Origin: DAOTTI01 sp034437795
GTDB taxonomy: Bacteria > Chloroflexota > UBA11872 > UBA12225
DNA length: 13,318 nt
Direction: 5' to 3'
Assembly (NCBI GenBank): GCA_034437795.1
Contig: DAOTTI010000091.1
Span: 1 to 13,318 of the forward strand
This document shows, in pieces, positions 6,000 through 12,987 of the stretch. Within the stretch, counting starts at the first letter, position 1, and every line of letters starts with the position of its first letter. The position numbers and the translations under genes were made by a program. The notes under the pieces were generated by a model, which ran no database searches, was not told the DNA's origin, and saw nothing but the letters and a program-made list of their open reading frames with translations.

Positions 6000-6383
6000 G
6001 CTGGTTCCTCCGCTGGTCTGCTGGTCTGACGAATTCTATGGGGGCGGGCGGATTCGGCACCAAACCCCTTGTAGCGGCCCACGGCCTGTGGTATCTTCGG
6101 CTGCGTCCGCGCGGTGAAGCCGGCTGCCCCAGTTGGGCGCCGGAGCTCCCCACCACCGCCACCCTCTCCCTTCACTGCGGGCTCACCATTCTCCAGCGCC
6201 GCCGCGGTTTGCGCGAGCCGTCTCGGGCATTGCTTTGCCAGTACTATTTCTGTCCTAATCCTAGTCCTATGGCCTGCGCGAATGCGGCGATCCGCCGCGG
6301 CCGGGGTGCCGCGAGCACACCAAGCGGACAATACGGTCACGGACGCGGGCCTGGCCCGTGAACGCCATCAGGGGATGCGTCAC
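6000..6383. other. Divergent intergenic region between the LarA-like and zinc-finger genes
   Basis: No convincing gene is visible. It contains the LarA-like leader and, on the plus strand, TTGCCA near 6236 followed by AT-richer sequence with three tandem TCCTA-type hexamers (TCCTAA, TCCTAG, TCCTAT). This may include the promoter of the zinc-finger gene, but no box pair with good spacing stands out. Confidence 0.4.
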
Positions 6384-6611
6384 ATGGCAGTTGCTCGGAA
6401 AAAGCCTTCAGAGCTTTCACAGAAAGCGCAACGTCTGGGCCTGGAGACCAGAGAGGACGTGGAACGGGAGTTCGAAGCCGCTCGGCCCGGCTGGTCGAGA
6501 GGCAGGGAATATCACTGCCCCTTCTGCGATAAGGACTTCTGGTCGGCATCTGGCGCCCGCAAGCACATGAAGACGCGCGGGCACCCCGTACTGCGCTGGG
6601 ACTGGTATTGA
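6384..6611 (+). CDS. Small single C2H2 zinc-finger protein
   Basis: This 75-residue basic protein has a charged helical N-terminal half (SELSQKAQRLGLETREDVER). A single zinc finger follows: Cys45, Cys48, His61, His67, in the pattern C-x2-C-x12-H-x5-H (CPFCDKDFWSASGARKHMK). The tail is short and aromatic (RWDWY). The finger resembles eukaryotic C2H2 fingers, with Phe52 and basic residues in the helix, so nucleic-acid binding is plausible. I do not recognise a named family. ATG 6384 has AGGGG at 6370-6374, nine nt upstream; a longer frame reaching to 6114 is Pro/Ser-rich and unlikely to be coding. The gene sits alone between the LarA-like gene (divergent) and the UxaA-like gene (same strand). 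It could be a local regulator, which is inference only. Confidence 0.7.
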   Translation: MAVARKKPSELSQKAQRLGLETREDVEREFEAARPGWSRGREYHCPFCDKDFWSASGARKHMKTRGHPVLRWDWY

Positions 6612-6935
6612 GCCGCCGCTGCGGAGAGGAGGGACGTCACACCCTGCGGCCTCCCGCCCGAACGCGGGGGCACGGAGACGGACCTCACCCATTCGGTAGG
6701 GCGGCCCTGGGAGGGAGAACGGACCTCACCCCCTTCGGCAGGGCCCCGCCGCACCGCTATCCCACGCTGCCCCACCATGCGGCTTGGCTCCATCGCCCCC
6801 GCTCTGACACGGCGGGGAAACGACGGCGACCGCGGTGCGGCTGGACCCGCCCCCGCGCCGGCGGGGCGAGGGACATGAGGAGCACGGCCTGGCGCCAGCC
6901 GGAGCGTTTGCCTGCTCCTGCAGGGCGGCGCGCGG
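6612..6935. other. Intergenic region with a short direct repeat
   Basis: No credible gene is visible. The main structure is an imperfect direct repeat, listed separately. The stretch is very GC-rich with several short inverted repeats and no U-tract, so I see no clear terminator for the zinc-finger gene. Confidence 0.5.
6678..6744. repeat. Imperfect direct repeat (two 25-26 bp copies)
   Basis: ACGGACCTCACCC at 6678 and 6719 is followed in both copies by TTCGG and AGGGC, with one indel and one substitution. The period is about 41 bp. It may be part of a dispersed genomic repeat. Confidence 0.6.
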
Positions 6936-6964
6936 TTGACGCGCCGTCGCGGGCCCGCTAGCCT
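6936..6964 (+). promoter_or_regulatory. Promoter of the UxaA-like large-subunit gene
   Basis: TTGACG (6936-6941) and TAGCCT (6959-6964) are 17 bp apart. The predicted start is near 6971, just upstream of the Shine-Dalgarno sequence GGGAGG (6978-6983) that serves ATG 6989. Confidence 0.6.
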
Positions 6965-6988
6965 CCTGCGATGGAAAGGGAGGCGACA

Positions 6989-8017
6989 ATGCTAGCGACG
7001 GCACCGGCGGTGCGGGCGGCGGCCGGCACCCTGCCGCGAACCTTCTGGGGGTACCCGCGTGTGGATGGGAGCGCCGGGATCCGCAACCTGCTGCTCGTGG
7101 TCCCATCGGTCATCTGCGCCAATACGGTGGCGCAGCGGGTGGCGTCGCTCATTCCGGGGGCGGTCGCCATCCCGCACCCGCACGGCTGCGCCCAGGTTGG
7201 CGACGATGTGACGCTCACCGAGCGGGTGCTGGCCGGGGCGGCGGCCAACCCGAACGTCGGCGCGGCGCTCGTTGTCGGCCTCGGCTGTGAGACCTGCCAG
7301 GCCAGCCAGGTGGCGGAGCTGGCCGGCGCGCTGGCGCCGGGCAAGCCGATCGAGTCCTACTACATCCAGGAGACCGGCGGGTCGATTAAGGCCATCGCCT
7401 ATGGGGTCGAGGCGGGCAAGCGCCTGATGGCGCAGATCGCGTCCCAGCAGCGCCAGGAGGTACCTATCTCGCGCCTCATCGCCGGGGTGCTCTGCGCGGG
7501 CGGGGGCGCGGACAAAGAGGGACGGACGCTGGCGTCCGACGCCCTGGCCGGCGCGGCGGCGTCCGCCGTTGTCCAGGCGGGGGCGACGGCGATCCTGGCC
7601 GGCAGCGCCGCGCCGCATCTGCTCGGCAGTGGCGGGGCGGGCGCCCTAGGGATCGCCGAACGACCGGCGCGGGCAGGGCTGTTTACGATGGCCACCCCCG
7701 ACCACGCGGAGGTGGCGCTCTCGGCTCTGGCCGCGGCCGGGGCGCAGCTCTGCCTCTACAGCACGGCGCGGGGTTCGCCGATCGGCAATGCCATCGCGCC
7801 CGTGCTCAAGCTCTGCGGCGCCGGGCGGGCGCTGGCCCAACTGGACGAGCTCGTGGACTTTGCCACGCCGGAGGCGCTGGAGGGTCCGGAGGCGGTGGCT
7901 GAGCTGGCGCCCGAGCTGCTACAGCTACTGGTGGATGTGTGTAATGGCCAGCCAACCAACGCCGAGATCATCGGGCATCAGGAGTTCGCCATCCACCGGA
8001 TCGGTCCCACGGTCTAG
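6989..8017 (+). CDS. UxaA/GarD-type altronate-galactarate dehydratase family, catalytic large subunit
   Basis: This 342-residue protein corresponds to the second and C-terminal domains of altronate/galactarate dehydratases, without the SAF domain. The family marks are GYPRVDGSAGIRNLLLVVPS (21-40), HPHGC (63-67), GLGCETC (98-104) and ESYYIQETGGS (122-132). Further on are ARGSPIGNAIAPVLKL (260-275) and IGHQEFAIHRIGP (328-340). Enzymes of this family remove water (or sulfite in SuyB) from sugar or hydroxy acids, using a metal. The usual CGGSDxxSG motif is replaced by CAGGGADKEG (169-178), so the substrate or metal site may differ. ATG 6989 is chosen over ATG 6971 because GGGAGG lies five nt before it and the predicted transcript begins near 6971. 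The SAF subunit is encoded at 4340-4690. Exact substrate cannot be read from the sequence. Confidence 0.88.
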   Translation: MLATAPAVRAAAGTLPRTFWGYPRVDGSAGIRNLLLVVPSVICANTVAQRVASLIPGAVAIPHPHGCAQVGDDVTLTERVLAGAAANPNVGAALVVGLGCETCQASQVAELAGALAPGKPIESYYIQETGGSIKAIAYGVEAGKRLMAQIASQQRQEVPISRLIAGVLCAGGGADKEGRTLASDALAGAAASAVVQAGATAILAGSAAPHLLGSGGAGALGIAERPARAGLFTMATPDHAEVALSALAAAGAQLCLYSTARGSPIGNAIAPVLKLCGAGRALAQLDELVDFATPEALEGPEAVAELAPELLQLLVDVCNGQPTNAEIIGHQEFAIHRIGPTV

Positions 8018-8139
8018 AGTGCTGCGTCACGCCCGATAGACGTGGTACTCATTCCTGGCGACGAGCCAGCAGGAGCCGGGTGAAGCAGAGAAGGGACAGG
8101 GTTCTTGCCGTTGAGGCGCGGGAACGTCGCGACACGCCC

Positions 8140-9525
8140 ATGGCCACTGCATCAGTCCTTCGCCAGCTGCCCAGCGTCGATGCCGTGCTCCGCCAGCCGG
8201 ACGTGGCGGCCCTGTGCGGCCCCCTGCCGCGGGAGCTGGTGGTGGAGCTGGTGCGCGCCGAGCTGGAGCGGGCGCGCCGGCAGCTACGGGCGGGCGAGGT
8301 GCCACCGGATGGGCTGGGCGCGATCGTCTCGGCCGTGCTGCGGCGGGCGGGGTCGGTGCTGCAGCCGACGCTACGGCGCGTGATCAACGCCACCGGCGTC
8401 GTGCTGCACACCAACCTCGGTCGCGCGCCCCTCAGCGCGGCCGCGCGGCGGGCCGTGGCCGACGCGGCGACCGGCTACTGCAATCTGGAGTTTGACCTGG
8501 AGACGGGGGCCCGCGGCTCGCGCCACACCCACCTGGAGGACGTCATCTGTCGCGTGACCGGCGCCGAAGGGGCGCTGGCGGTGAACAACAATGCGGCGGC
8601 GGTGCTGCTGGTCCTGAGCGAGTTTGCCGCGGGGCGGGAGGTGGTGGTCTCACGGGGGCAGGCGGTGGAGATCGGGGGCGGGTTCCGCATTCCGGACGTG
8701 CTGCGCCAGAGCGGGGCGCGCCTGGTAGAGGTGGGGACGACCAACCGGACGCGTCTGGATGATTACGCGCGCGCCGTGGGGCCGGAGACGGCCGCCCTGC
8801 TGCACGTCCACGCCAGCAACTTTCGCATCATTGGCTTTACCGAGAGCGTGCCCATCCGCGAGCTGGCCGCACTGGCCCATGAGCGGGGCATCCTGTGCGT
8901 GGACGACACGGGAAGCGGCTGTCTCCTGGACACGACGGCCTTTGGGATCAGCGCCGCCCTGCGGGAACCGACGGTGCAGGAGAGCCTGGAGGCGGGGGCC
9001 GACCTGGTGTGCTTCTCCGGTGACAAGCTGCTGGGCGGGCCGCAAGCGGGGATCATTGCCGGGCGGCGGGACCTGATCGCGCGCTTGAAGCGCCACCCGC
9101 TCACCCGCGCCCTACGCCTCGACAAGCTGGCCATCGCCGCCCTGGCCGCCACCTTCATGCACTACCGCGCGGGGGAGGCGGCGCGCGAGATCCCCGTGTG
9201 GCAGATGATCGGGGCGCCGTTGCCGGCGCTGGAGGCCCGCGCCAGGCGGTGGGCCAGGCGCCTGGCGCGGGCGGGGGTGCGGGTCACCGTGCAGCCGGAC
9301 GAGTCCGCCATCGGCGGTGGCTCCCTGCCCGGCGTGACGCTCCCGACCTGGGTGCTGGCCATCGAGCCCCGCCACGGCAGGACGGTCGACCAGGTCGCGG
9401 CCGAGCTCCGGCGGCGCCGGCCCCCCGTGGTGGGGCACATTGCGGACGACCGGCTGGTGATCGACCCGCGCACCGTGCTGCCGGACGACGAGGCCCCGCT
9501 ACTGGAGGCGCTGGCCACGGTGTGA
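8140..9525 (+). CDS. selA: L-seryl-tRNA(Sec) selenium transferase (selenocysteine synthase)
   Basis: SelA converts Ser-tRNA(Sec) to Sec-tRNA(Sec) with selenophosphate and PLP, in the cytosol. The 461-residue product is close to the E. coli length (463). It shows LRQLPSVDAVLR at the N-terminus and INATGVVLHTNLGRAPLS (82-99). NNNAAAVLL (149-157) and IGGGFRIPDV (178-187) follow. FSGDKLLGGPQAG (292-304) contains the PLP lysine, Lys296. The C-terminus includes IGGGSLPG and PVVGHIADDRLVID. ATG 8140 matches the family N-terminus. An in-frame GTG at 8080 has AGGAG four nt upstream and would add 20 residues; that site lies in a small hairpin (8053-8074). The gene follows the UxaA-like gene by 122 bp on the same strand. 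No selB, selD or tRNA-Sec is in view, so the organism presumably encodes them elsewhere. Confidence 0.96.
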   Translation: MATASVLRQLPSVDAVLRQPDVAALCGPLPRELVVELVRAELERARRQLRAGEVPPDGLGAIVSAVLRRAGSVLQPTLRRVINATGVVLHTNLGRAPLSAAARRAVADAATGYCNLEFDLETGARGSRHTHLEDVICRVTGAEGALAVNNNAAAVLLVLSEFAAGREVVVSRGQAVEIGGGFRIPDVLRQSGARLVEVGTTNRTRLDDYARAVGPETAALLHVHASNFRIIGFTESVPIRELAALAHERGILCVDDTGSGCLLDTTAFGISAALREPTVQESLEAGADLVCFSGDKLLGGPQAGIIAGRRDLIARLKRHPLTRALRLDKLAIAALAATFMHYRAGEAAREIPVWQMIGAPLPALEARARRWARRLARAGVRVTVQPDESAIGGGSLPGVTLPTWVLAIEPRHGRTVDQVAAELRRRRPPVVGHIADDRLVIDPRTVLPDDEAPLLEALATV

Positions 9526-9526
9526 G

Positions 9527-9551
9527 CCGCTCCGGCGGGAGCGGTGCTTCT
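9527..9551 (+). terminator. Probable terminator after selA
   Basis: CCGCTCC (9527-9533) and GGAGCGG (9538-9544) form a 7-bp stem around GGCG, two nt after the selA stop. A weak T-containing tail (TGCTTCT) follows. Confidence 0.5.
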
Positions 9552-9619
9552 CACTACGGCCATGGTTGCCGACGTCCCTATCTCGAGCCTTCCCTGGCCG
9601 GCCGGTCTTTCTGGGGCTA

Positions 9620-9648
9620 TTGAAGTCGCACAGCGATCGAGCTATAAT
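9620..9648 (+). promoter_or_regulatory. Sigma70-type promoter of greA
   Basis: TTGAAG (9620-9625), a 17-bp spacer and a perfect TATAAT (9643-9648). The predicted start near 9655 leaves a leader of about 195 nt before greA. Confidence 0.85.
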
Positions 9649-9736
9649 CGAGGTGGTCATCCGGAACAGCGCGCAGGGGCGGCGAGTCGCGACGGCCCAC
9701 GTACCGGCATCTGATACAGGCCCGATGACGATGCGG

Positions 9737-9775
9737 AACTGAGAGGTTGCCTCTCGGTTCTTTTCTTTGTTTTTT
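9737..9775 (+). terminator. Intrinsic terminator inside the greA leader (attenuator or small RNA end)
   Basis: AACTGAGAGG (9737-9746) pairs with CCTCTCGGTT (9750-9759) around a TTG loop, with one T-G pair. A very T-rich run continues to 9775. It is about 75 nt upstream of the greA ATG and about 80 nt downstream of the predicted transcription start. Most transcripts may therefore stop here. A second small hairpin (CTGCAC with GTGCAG, 9794-9809) lies between it and greA. Confidence 0.75.
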
Positions 9776-9849
9776 CTGTCGTATTTGCCGTCCCTGCACG
9801 TTCGTGCAGCGAGGCGCGGACCGAAGGCGCGATTGAGAGGCGATATTCA

Positions 9850-10311
9850 ATGGTCACCAAGACGGTGTATCTCACGCCGGAAGGCAAGGCAGCCCTTGAG
9901 CAGGAGCTGGACCGGCTGCTGGAACGGCGCCGGGCGTTGCTCCAGCGCATCCAGGAAGAGCGGGAGTTTGGCGCCTTCGCCGAGGGCAGCGAGCCGGACG
10001 CCGACAAGACGGAGCTGGCCTTCGTCGAGGGCCGGATTCTCACCATTGAGAACCAGCTCCGTGAGGCGGTGATTGTCGCCAGCCACGACGCGACCCAGGT
10101 GAGCCTTGGCTCGACTGTGACCGTGGTGGACGCCGACGGAGTGGAGGAGCGCTACACCATCGTCGGCTCACCGGAGGCCAGGCCGACGGAAGGGCGCATC
10201 TCCAACGAGAGCCCGGTGGGGCGCGCCCTGATGGGCAAGCGGGTTGGCGACAAGGTCACGATCAAAGTGCCGTCCGGTGACCTGGAGTACACGATCAAGT
10301 CCATCACCTGA
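9850..10311 (+). CDS. greA: GreA-type transcription elongation factor with altered catalytic tip
   Basis: This 153-residue protein matches GreA in length and layout: an N-terminal antiparallel coiled coil (about residues 10-76) and a C-terminal FKBP-like domain. The latter has IVGSPEA, GRISNESPVGRALMGKRVGD and a final PSGDLEYTIKSIT. GreA enters the secondary channel of RNA polymerase and stimulates cleavage of backtracked RNA. The usual tip reads GDLxENAEY. Here it reads GAFAEGSEPDADKTEL with no length change, so the position of E. coli Asp41 is Ala42, while Glu45 matches Glu44. Extra acids (Glu48, Asp50, Asp52) follow. Cleavage activity may be lost or changed. The start has GAGAGG about nine nt upstream. 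A strong promoter and a leader terminator precede the gene, and lysS follows 94 nt downstream. Confidence 0.92.
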   Translation: MVTKTVYLTPEGKAALEQELDRLLERRRALLQRIQEEREFGAFAEGSEPDADKTELAFVEGRILTIENQLREAVIVASHDATQVSLGSTVTVVDADGVEERYTIVGSPEARPTEGRISNESPVGRALMGKRVGDKVTIKVPSGDLEYTIKSIT

Positions 10312-10405
10312 GCGCGGGGCCGCTCCCCGCTAGCCGGCGCGACCTGCCGCCCCCCGGCGCGGGCGGGCGGCGACCGGCCGGTAGCGGTAGGCCCACCCAT
10401 TCATT

Positions 10406-11893
10406 GTGAACCAGGGTCCGCTCCCAGAAGACCAGTATGTGGCCGCGCGGCGGGCGAAACTCGCCCGCCTGCGTGCGGCTGGGGTTGATCCCTTCCCCGC
10501 ACACTTTCACCGCACGCACAGCACGGCGGAGGTGCACGCCTGTTTTGACCGCCTGCAGGCCAGCGGGGAGCCGGTTACCGTGGCGGGGCGGGTGGTGCGG
10601 CTGCGGATCATGGGCAAGGCCTCCTTTGCCGTGATCCGCGACGGGGCGGACGACCTGCAGCTCTATCTGAGCCGTGACCACCTGGGCGATGGGCCCTACG
10701 CCCTGTTCAAGGAGACGGTGGATCTGGGCGACTTCATCGGGGCCCGCGGCCCCGTCTTCCTGACCCGCACGCAGGAGCAGACGGTCGAGGTCCACAGCTG
10801 GACGATGCTGGCCAAGGCGCTCCGGCCCCCGCCGGAGAAGTGGCACGGCCTGACGGACGTTGAGGCGCGGATGCGCCGGCGCTACCTCGACCTGATGAGC
10901 AACGTCGAGGTGCGGGAGCTGCTCCAGAAGCGTTCGGCGATCGTGCGGGAGGTGCGGCGTTTCCTGGACGAGCGGGGCTTCATCGAAGTGGAGACGCCGG
11001 CGCTACAGCCGCTCCACGGGGGCGCCACTGCCCGCCCCTTCGTCACCTATCACAACGCCCTGGACCGACAGCTCTACCTGCGCATCTCGCTGGAGCTCTA
11101 CCTCAAGCGCCTGCTCATCGGGGGCTTCGACAAGGTCTATGAGATCGGGCGCGTCTTCCGGAACGAGGGGATCGACCGCACGCACAATCCGGAGTTCACG
11201 CTACTCGAGTCCTACGAGGCCTACGCCGACTACCAGGACGTAATGCGCCTGGTGGAGGAGCTGATCTACACCGTGGCGCAGCGGGCGCTCGGCACGTCGC
11301 GCATCACGGTGCGGGGGCAGGAGATCGAGCTGGCGCCGCCCTGGCCCCGCCGCACGCTGCGGGAGGCGATCCAGGAAGCGACGGGGGTGGACTACGCCAC
11401 GCACCCGACGCTGGAGAGCCTGCACGCTGCGGTGCTGGCGGCGGGGCTGCACGTGGAGCCGCAGAAGACGCGGGGCAAGCTGATTGACCAACTGCTGGAA
11501 ACGTACGTCGCGCCGGCCATCGGGCGCCCGACGTTCCTGATCGATTATCCGGCGGAGATCAGCCCGCTGGCCAAGCTGAAGCCGGGCAGCACGGACACGG
11601 TGGAGCGGTTCGAGGCCTTCGGCGGCTTCGGCATCGAGCTGGCGAACGCCTTTACCGAGCTCAACGATCCGGATGACCAGTACCGGCGTTTCCTGGACCA
11701 GGTGCGGCAGGCGCAGGCGGGCGACGAGGAGGCGCACGCCATGGACCTGGACTTCCTGGAGGCGTTGCAGCACGGCATGCCGCCCGCGGGGGGCCTCGGC
11801 ATCGGCATCGACCGCCTGGTGATGTTTCTGCTGGACGCGCCCAACCTGCGCGAGGTGATCTACTTTCCGGCGCTGCGCGACGCGGCCGACTGA
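10406..11893 (+). CDS. lysS: Lysyl-tRNA synthetase, class II
   Basis: LysRS charges tRNA(Lys) with lysine using ATP in the cytosol. The 495-residue product has the N-terminal anticodon-binding OB fold (about 55-140, with MGKASFAVIRDG at 69-80). The class II catalytic core follows: motif 1 region GFIEVETPAL (191-200), motif 2 EIGRVFRNEGIDRTHNPEFT (246-265) and motif 3 GGLGIGIDRLVMF (462-474). Length and motifs are normal. The start is GTG at 10406; no strong Shine-Dalgarno sequence is visible. It follows greA by 94 nt with GC-rich hairpins but no U-tract, so co-transcription with greA is likely, an arrangement common in many bacteria. Confidence 0.97.
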   Translation: MNQGPLPEDQYVAARRAKLARLRAAGVDPFPAHFHRTHSTAEVHACFDRLQASGEPVTVAGRVVRLRIMGKASFAVIRDGADDLQLYLSRDHLGDGPYALFKETVDLGDFIGARGPVFLTRTQEQTVEVHSWTMLAKALRPPPEKWHGLTDVEARMRRRYLDLMSNVEVRELLQKRSAIVREVRRFLDERGFIEVETPALQPLHGGATARPFVTYHNALDRQLYLRISLELYLKRLLIGGFDKVYEIGRVFRNEGIDRTHNPEFTLLESYEAYADYQDVMRLVEELIYTVAQRALGTSRITVRGQEIELAPPWPRRTLREAIQEATGVDYATHPTLESLHAAVLAAGLHVEPQKTRGKLIDQLLETYVAPAIGRPTFLIDYPAEISPLAKLKPGSTDTVERFEAFGGFGIELANAFTELNDPDDQYRRFLDQVRQAQAGDEEAHAMDLDFLEALQHGMPPAGGLGIGIDRLVMFLLDAPNLREVIYFPALRDAAD

Positions 11894-11917
11894 GCGCCGG
11901 GCCGGGGGCGCCGTTCC

Positions 11918-11926
11918 TGCTAGGAT
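11918..11926 (+). promoter_or_regulatory. Candidate extended -10 promoter for tRNA-Ser(UGA)
   Basis: TGCTAGGAT fits an extended -10 element about 29 nt before the tRNA 5' end, with no good -35. The same stretch lies in the loop of an inverted repeat (11908-11918 with 11931-11943) that could instead help end lysS transcription. Confidence 0.3.
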
Positions 11927-11954
11927 TTTTAGGAGGACGGCGCGCGTCGTCTCT

Positions 11955-12041
<87 letters not shown>

Positions 12042-12071
12042 CTGCCCCCTGCGAACCGGCGAAGGGGTGAA

Positions 12072-12099
12072 TGGAGACCGTCTCCGAGCCTGCTATACT
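12072..12099 (+). promoter_or_regulatory. Promoter of tRNA-Ser(GCT)
   Basis: TGGAGA (12072-12077) and TATACT (12094-12099), 16 bp apart, lie about 33 nt before the tRNA. The second serine tRNA probably has its own promoter. Confidence 0.5.
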
Positions 12100-12131
12100 T
12101 TGCTTCCGGCTATCAGGTCCGGATCCTGCCT

Positions 12132-12221
12132 GGAGGGGTCGCATAGCTGGCCTAGTGCGGCGGTTTGCTAAACCGCTAGGGGGGTTTTCCTCCCTCGAGG
12201 GTTCGAATCCCTCCCCCTCCG
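12132..12221 (+). tRNA. tRNA-Ser (anticodon GCT)
   Basis: Acceptor arms GGAGGGG and CCCCTCC, anticodon stem GCGGT/ACCGC with loop TTGCTAA (anticodon GCT), a long variable arm (GGGGGG-TTTT-CCTCCC), and T-arm GAGGG-TTCGAAT-CCCTC. Discriminator G; CCA is not encoded. Confidence 0.97.
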
Positions 12222-12238
12222 CCCTCACCAGAGAAGGA

Positions 12239-12272
12239 ACGGCCCGCTCCACGTGACCGAGCGGGGCGTTTT
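12239..12272 (+). terminator. Intrinsic terminator after tRNA-Ser(GCT)
   Basis: ACGGCCCGCTC (12239-12249) and GAGCGGGGCGT (12259-12269) form a stem with one mismatch. TTTT (12269-12272) closes it. Confidence 0.75.
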
Positions 12273-12781
12273 GGCTGGCGCGGATGGGCCTGAGTGGCAA
12301 TCCGGGTGACACACCGCCGTGGGGCAGCCGCTGCTGCTCAGCGACATGGAGCTTGAGGCGGCGCTCCGGCGAGTGCTTGGGGTGCGGGTGAGCGTCCACC
12401 ACCGGACGCGCCTCCGCGAGCGCGCGGACCCCGTTCGGGCGGCGACGACCGGGGGCTGGGTCGGGCGAGCCGTGGAGCGCGTGGTTCTGGCGGTGGGGCG
12501 CAGCGTGTGCTCGGCGGACGCACTCGCGCAGGCGCGTACCCATGTTCCGGCGAGCTTCTCGTGCCGCGAAGCGGCAAGTGCTCAGATGGAAAGCAGTGGC
12601 ACGGTGGCGCACCAGACCAGCCGTAGGGGTGTACCGATGGCGTCTCCCACCTCGCGCGCTCCTGGATCACAAGAGGTCGTTGCATCTGCGGCGCGCCTGC
12701 TAGCCTGGATTCCTATGTAAGATCGCCAGCTTTTGACCTGCGGCGCTGTGCGGCGCTGGTGTTCCGCAGGAGCCTGACTGA
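12273..12781. other. About 500 bp without a recognisable gene
   Basis: A plus-strand frame from GTG 12319 to the stop at 12720 (133 codons) has G/C-rich third positions in its first two thirds. Its product (LLLSDMELEAALRRVLGVRV near the start) matches no family I recognise. The last third looks non-coding. It may be a decayed gene fragment beside the integrase remnant. I do not call it a gene. Confidence 0.3.
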
Positions 12782-12987
12782 TCATTCACGAGCGGAGCCC
12801 TCTTCCCAGGTTTCTCCCACAGGAGGAGGGAACGGATCGCCGGCCGGGTGTAGGCCAGGCAAGATCGCATTGACCGCCCGGCCGAGCTTGTTGGCACAGC
12901 GTGGGCGCAGATGTCCAGCGTGGTGCCGTTCCGCGAGTGGCCCAGGATCGCCGCCACGGTCGGGATATCGACGCCGCTGGCCAGCAT
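12782..12987 (-). pseudogene. Frameshifted C-terminal remnant of a tyrosine recombinase (integrase)
   Basis: From ATG 12987 the minus strand encodes MLASGVDIPTVAAILGHSRN followed by GTTLDICAHAVP. This is the box II region of tyrosine recombinases: LGHS, then an expected Y-x-H-x-x-P where the catalytic Tyr appears as Cys in DICAHAVP. Around 12893-12897 the frame slips. The next frame continues with NKLGRAVNAILPGLHPAGD and a Pro-rich tail to TGA 12784-12782, which looks like the genuine C-terminus. The N-terminal and core parts are missing. The upstream sequence belongs to an alpha/beta-hydrolase fragment. With loss of the Tyr, a frameshift and truncation, this is a dead element, located about 560 bp from tRNA-Ser(GCT). 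Confidence 0.75.

Noticed and set aside
4719..6029. Plus-strand open frame of 436 codons opposite the LarA-like gene
   Set aside because: His/Asp/Gly-rich antisense shadow. The minus-strand frame has a Shine-Dalgarno sequence and the complete LarA active-site pattern.
6250..6275. Three tandem TCCTA-type hexamers as a regulatory repeat
   Set aside because: Only three imperfect units without spacing to a promoter; chance is sufficient.
6114..6383. N-terminal extension of the zinc-finger frame
   Set aside because: The extension is Pro/Ser-rich and unlike the rest. ATG 6384 has a ribosome-binding site.
12319..12720. Possible gene of 133 codons after the serine tRNAs
   Set aside because: Partly good third-position G+C, but no recognisable motif, no ribosome-binding site and a non-coding-looking C-terminal third.
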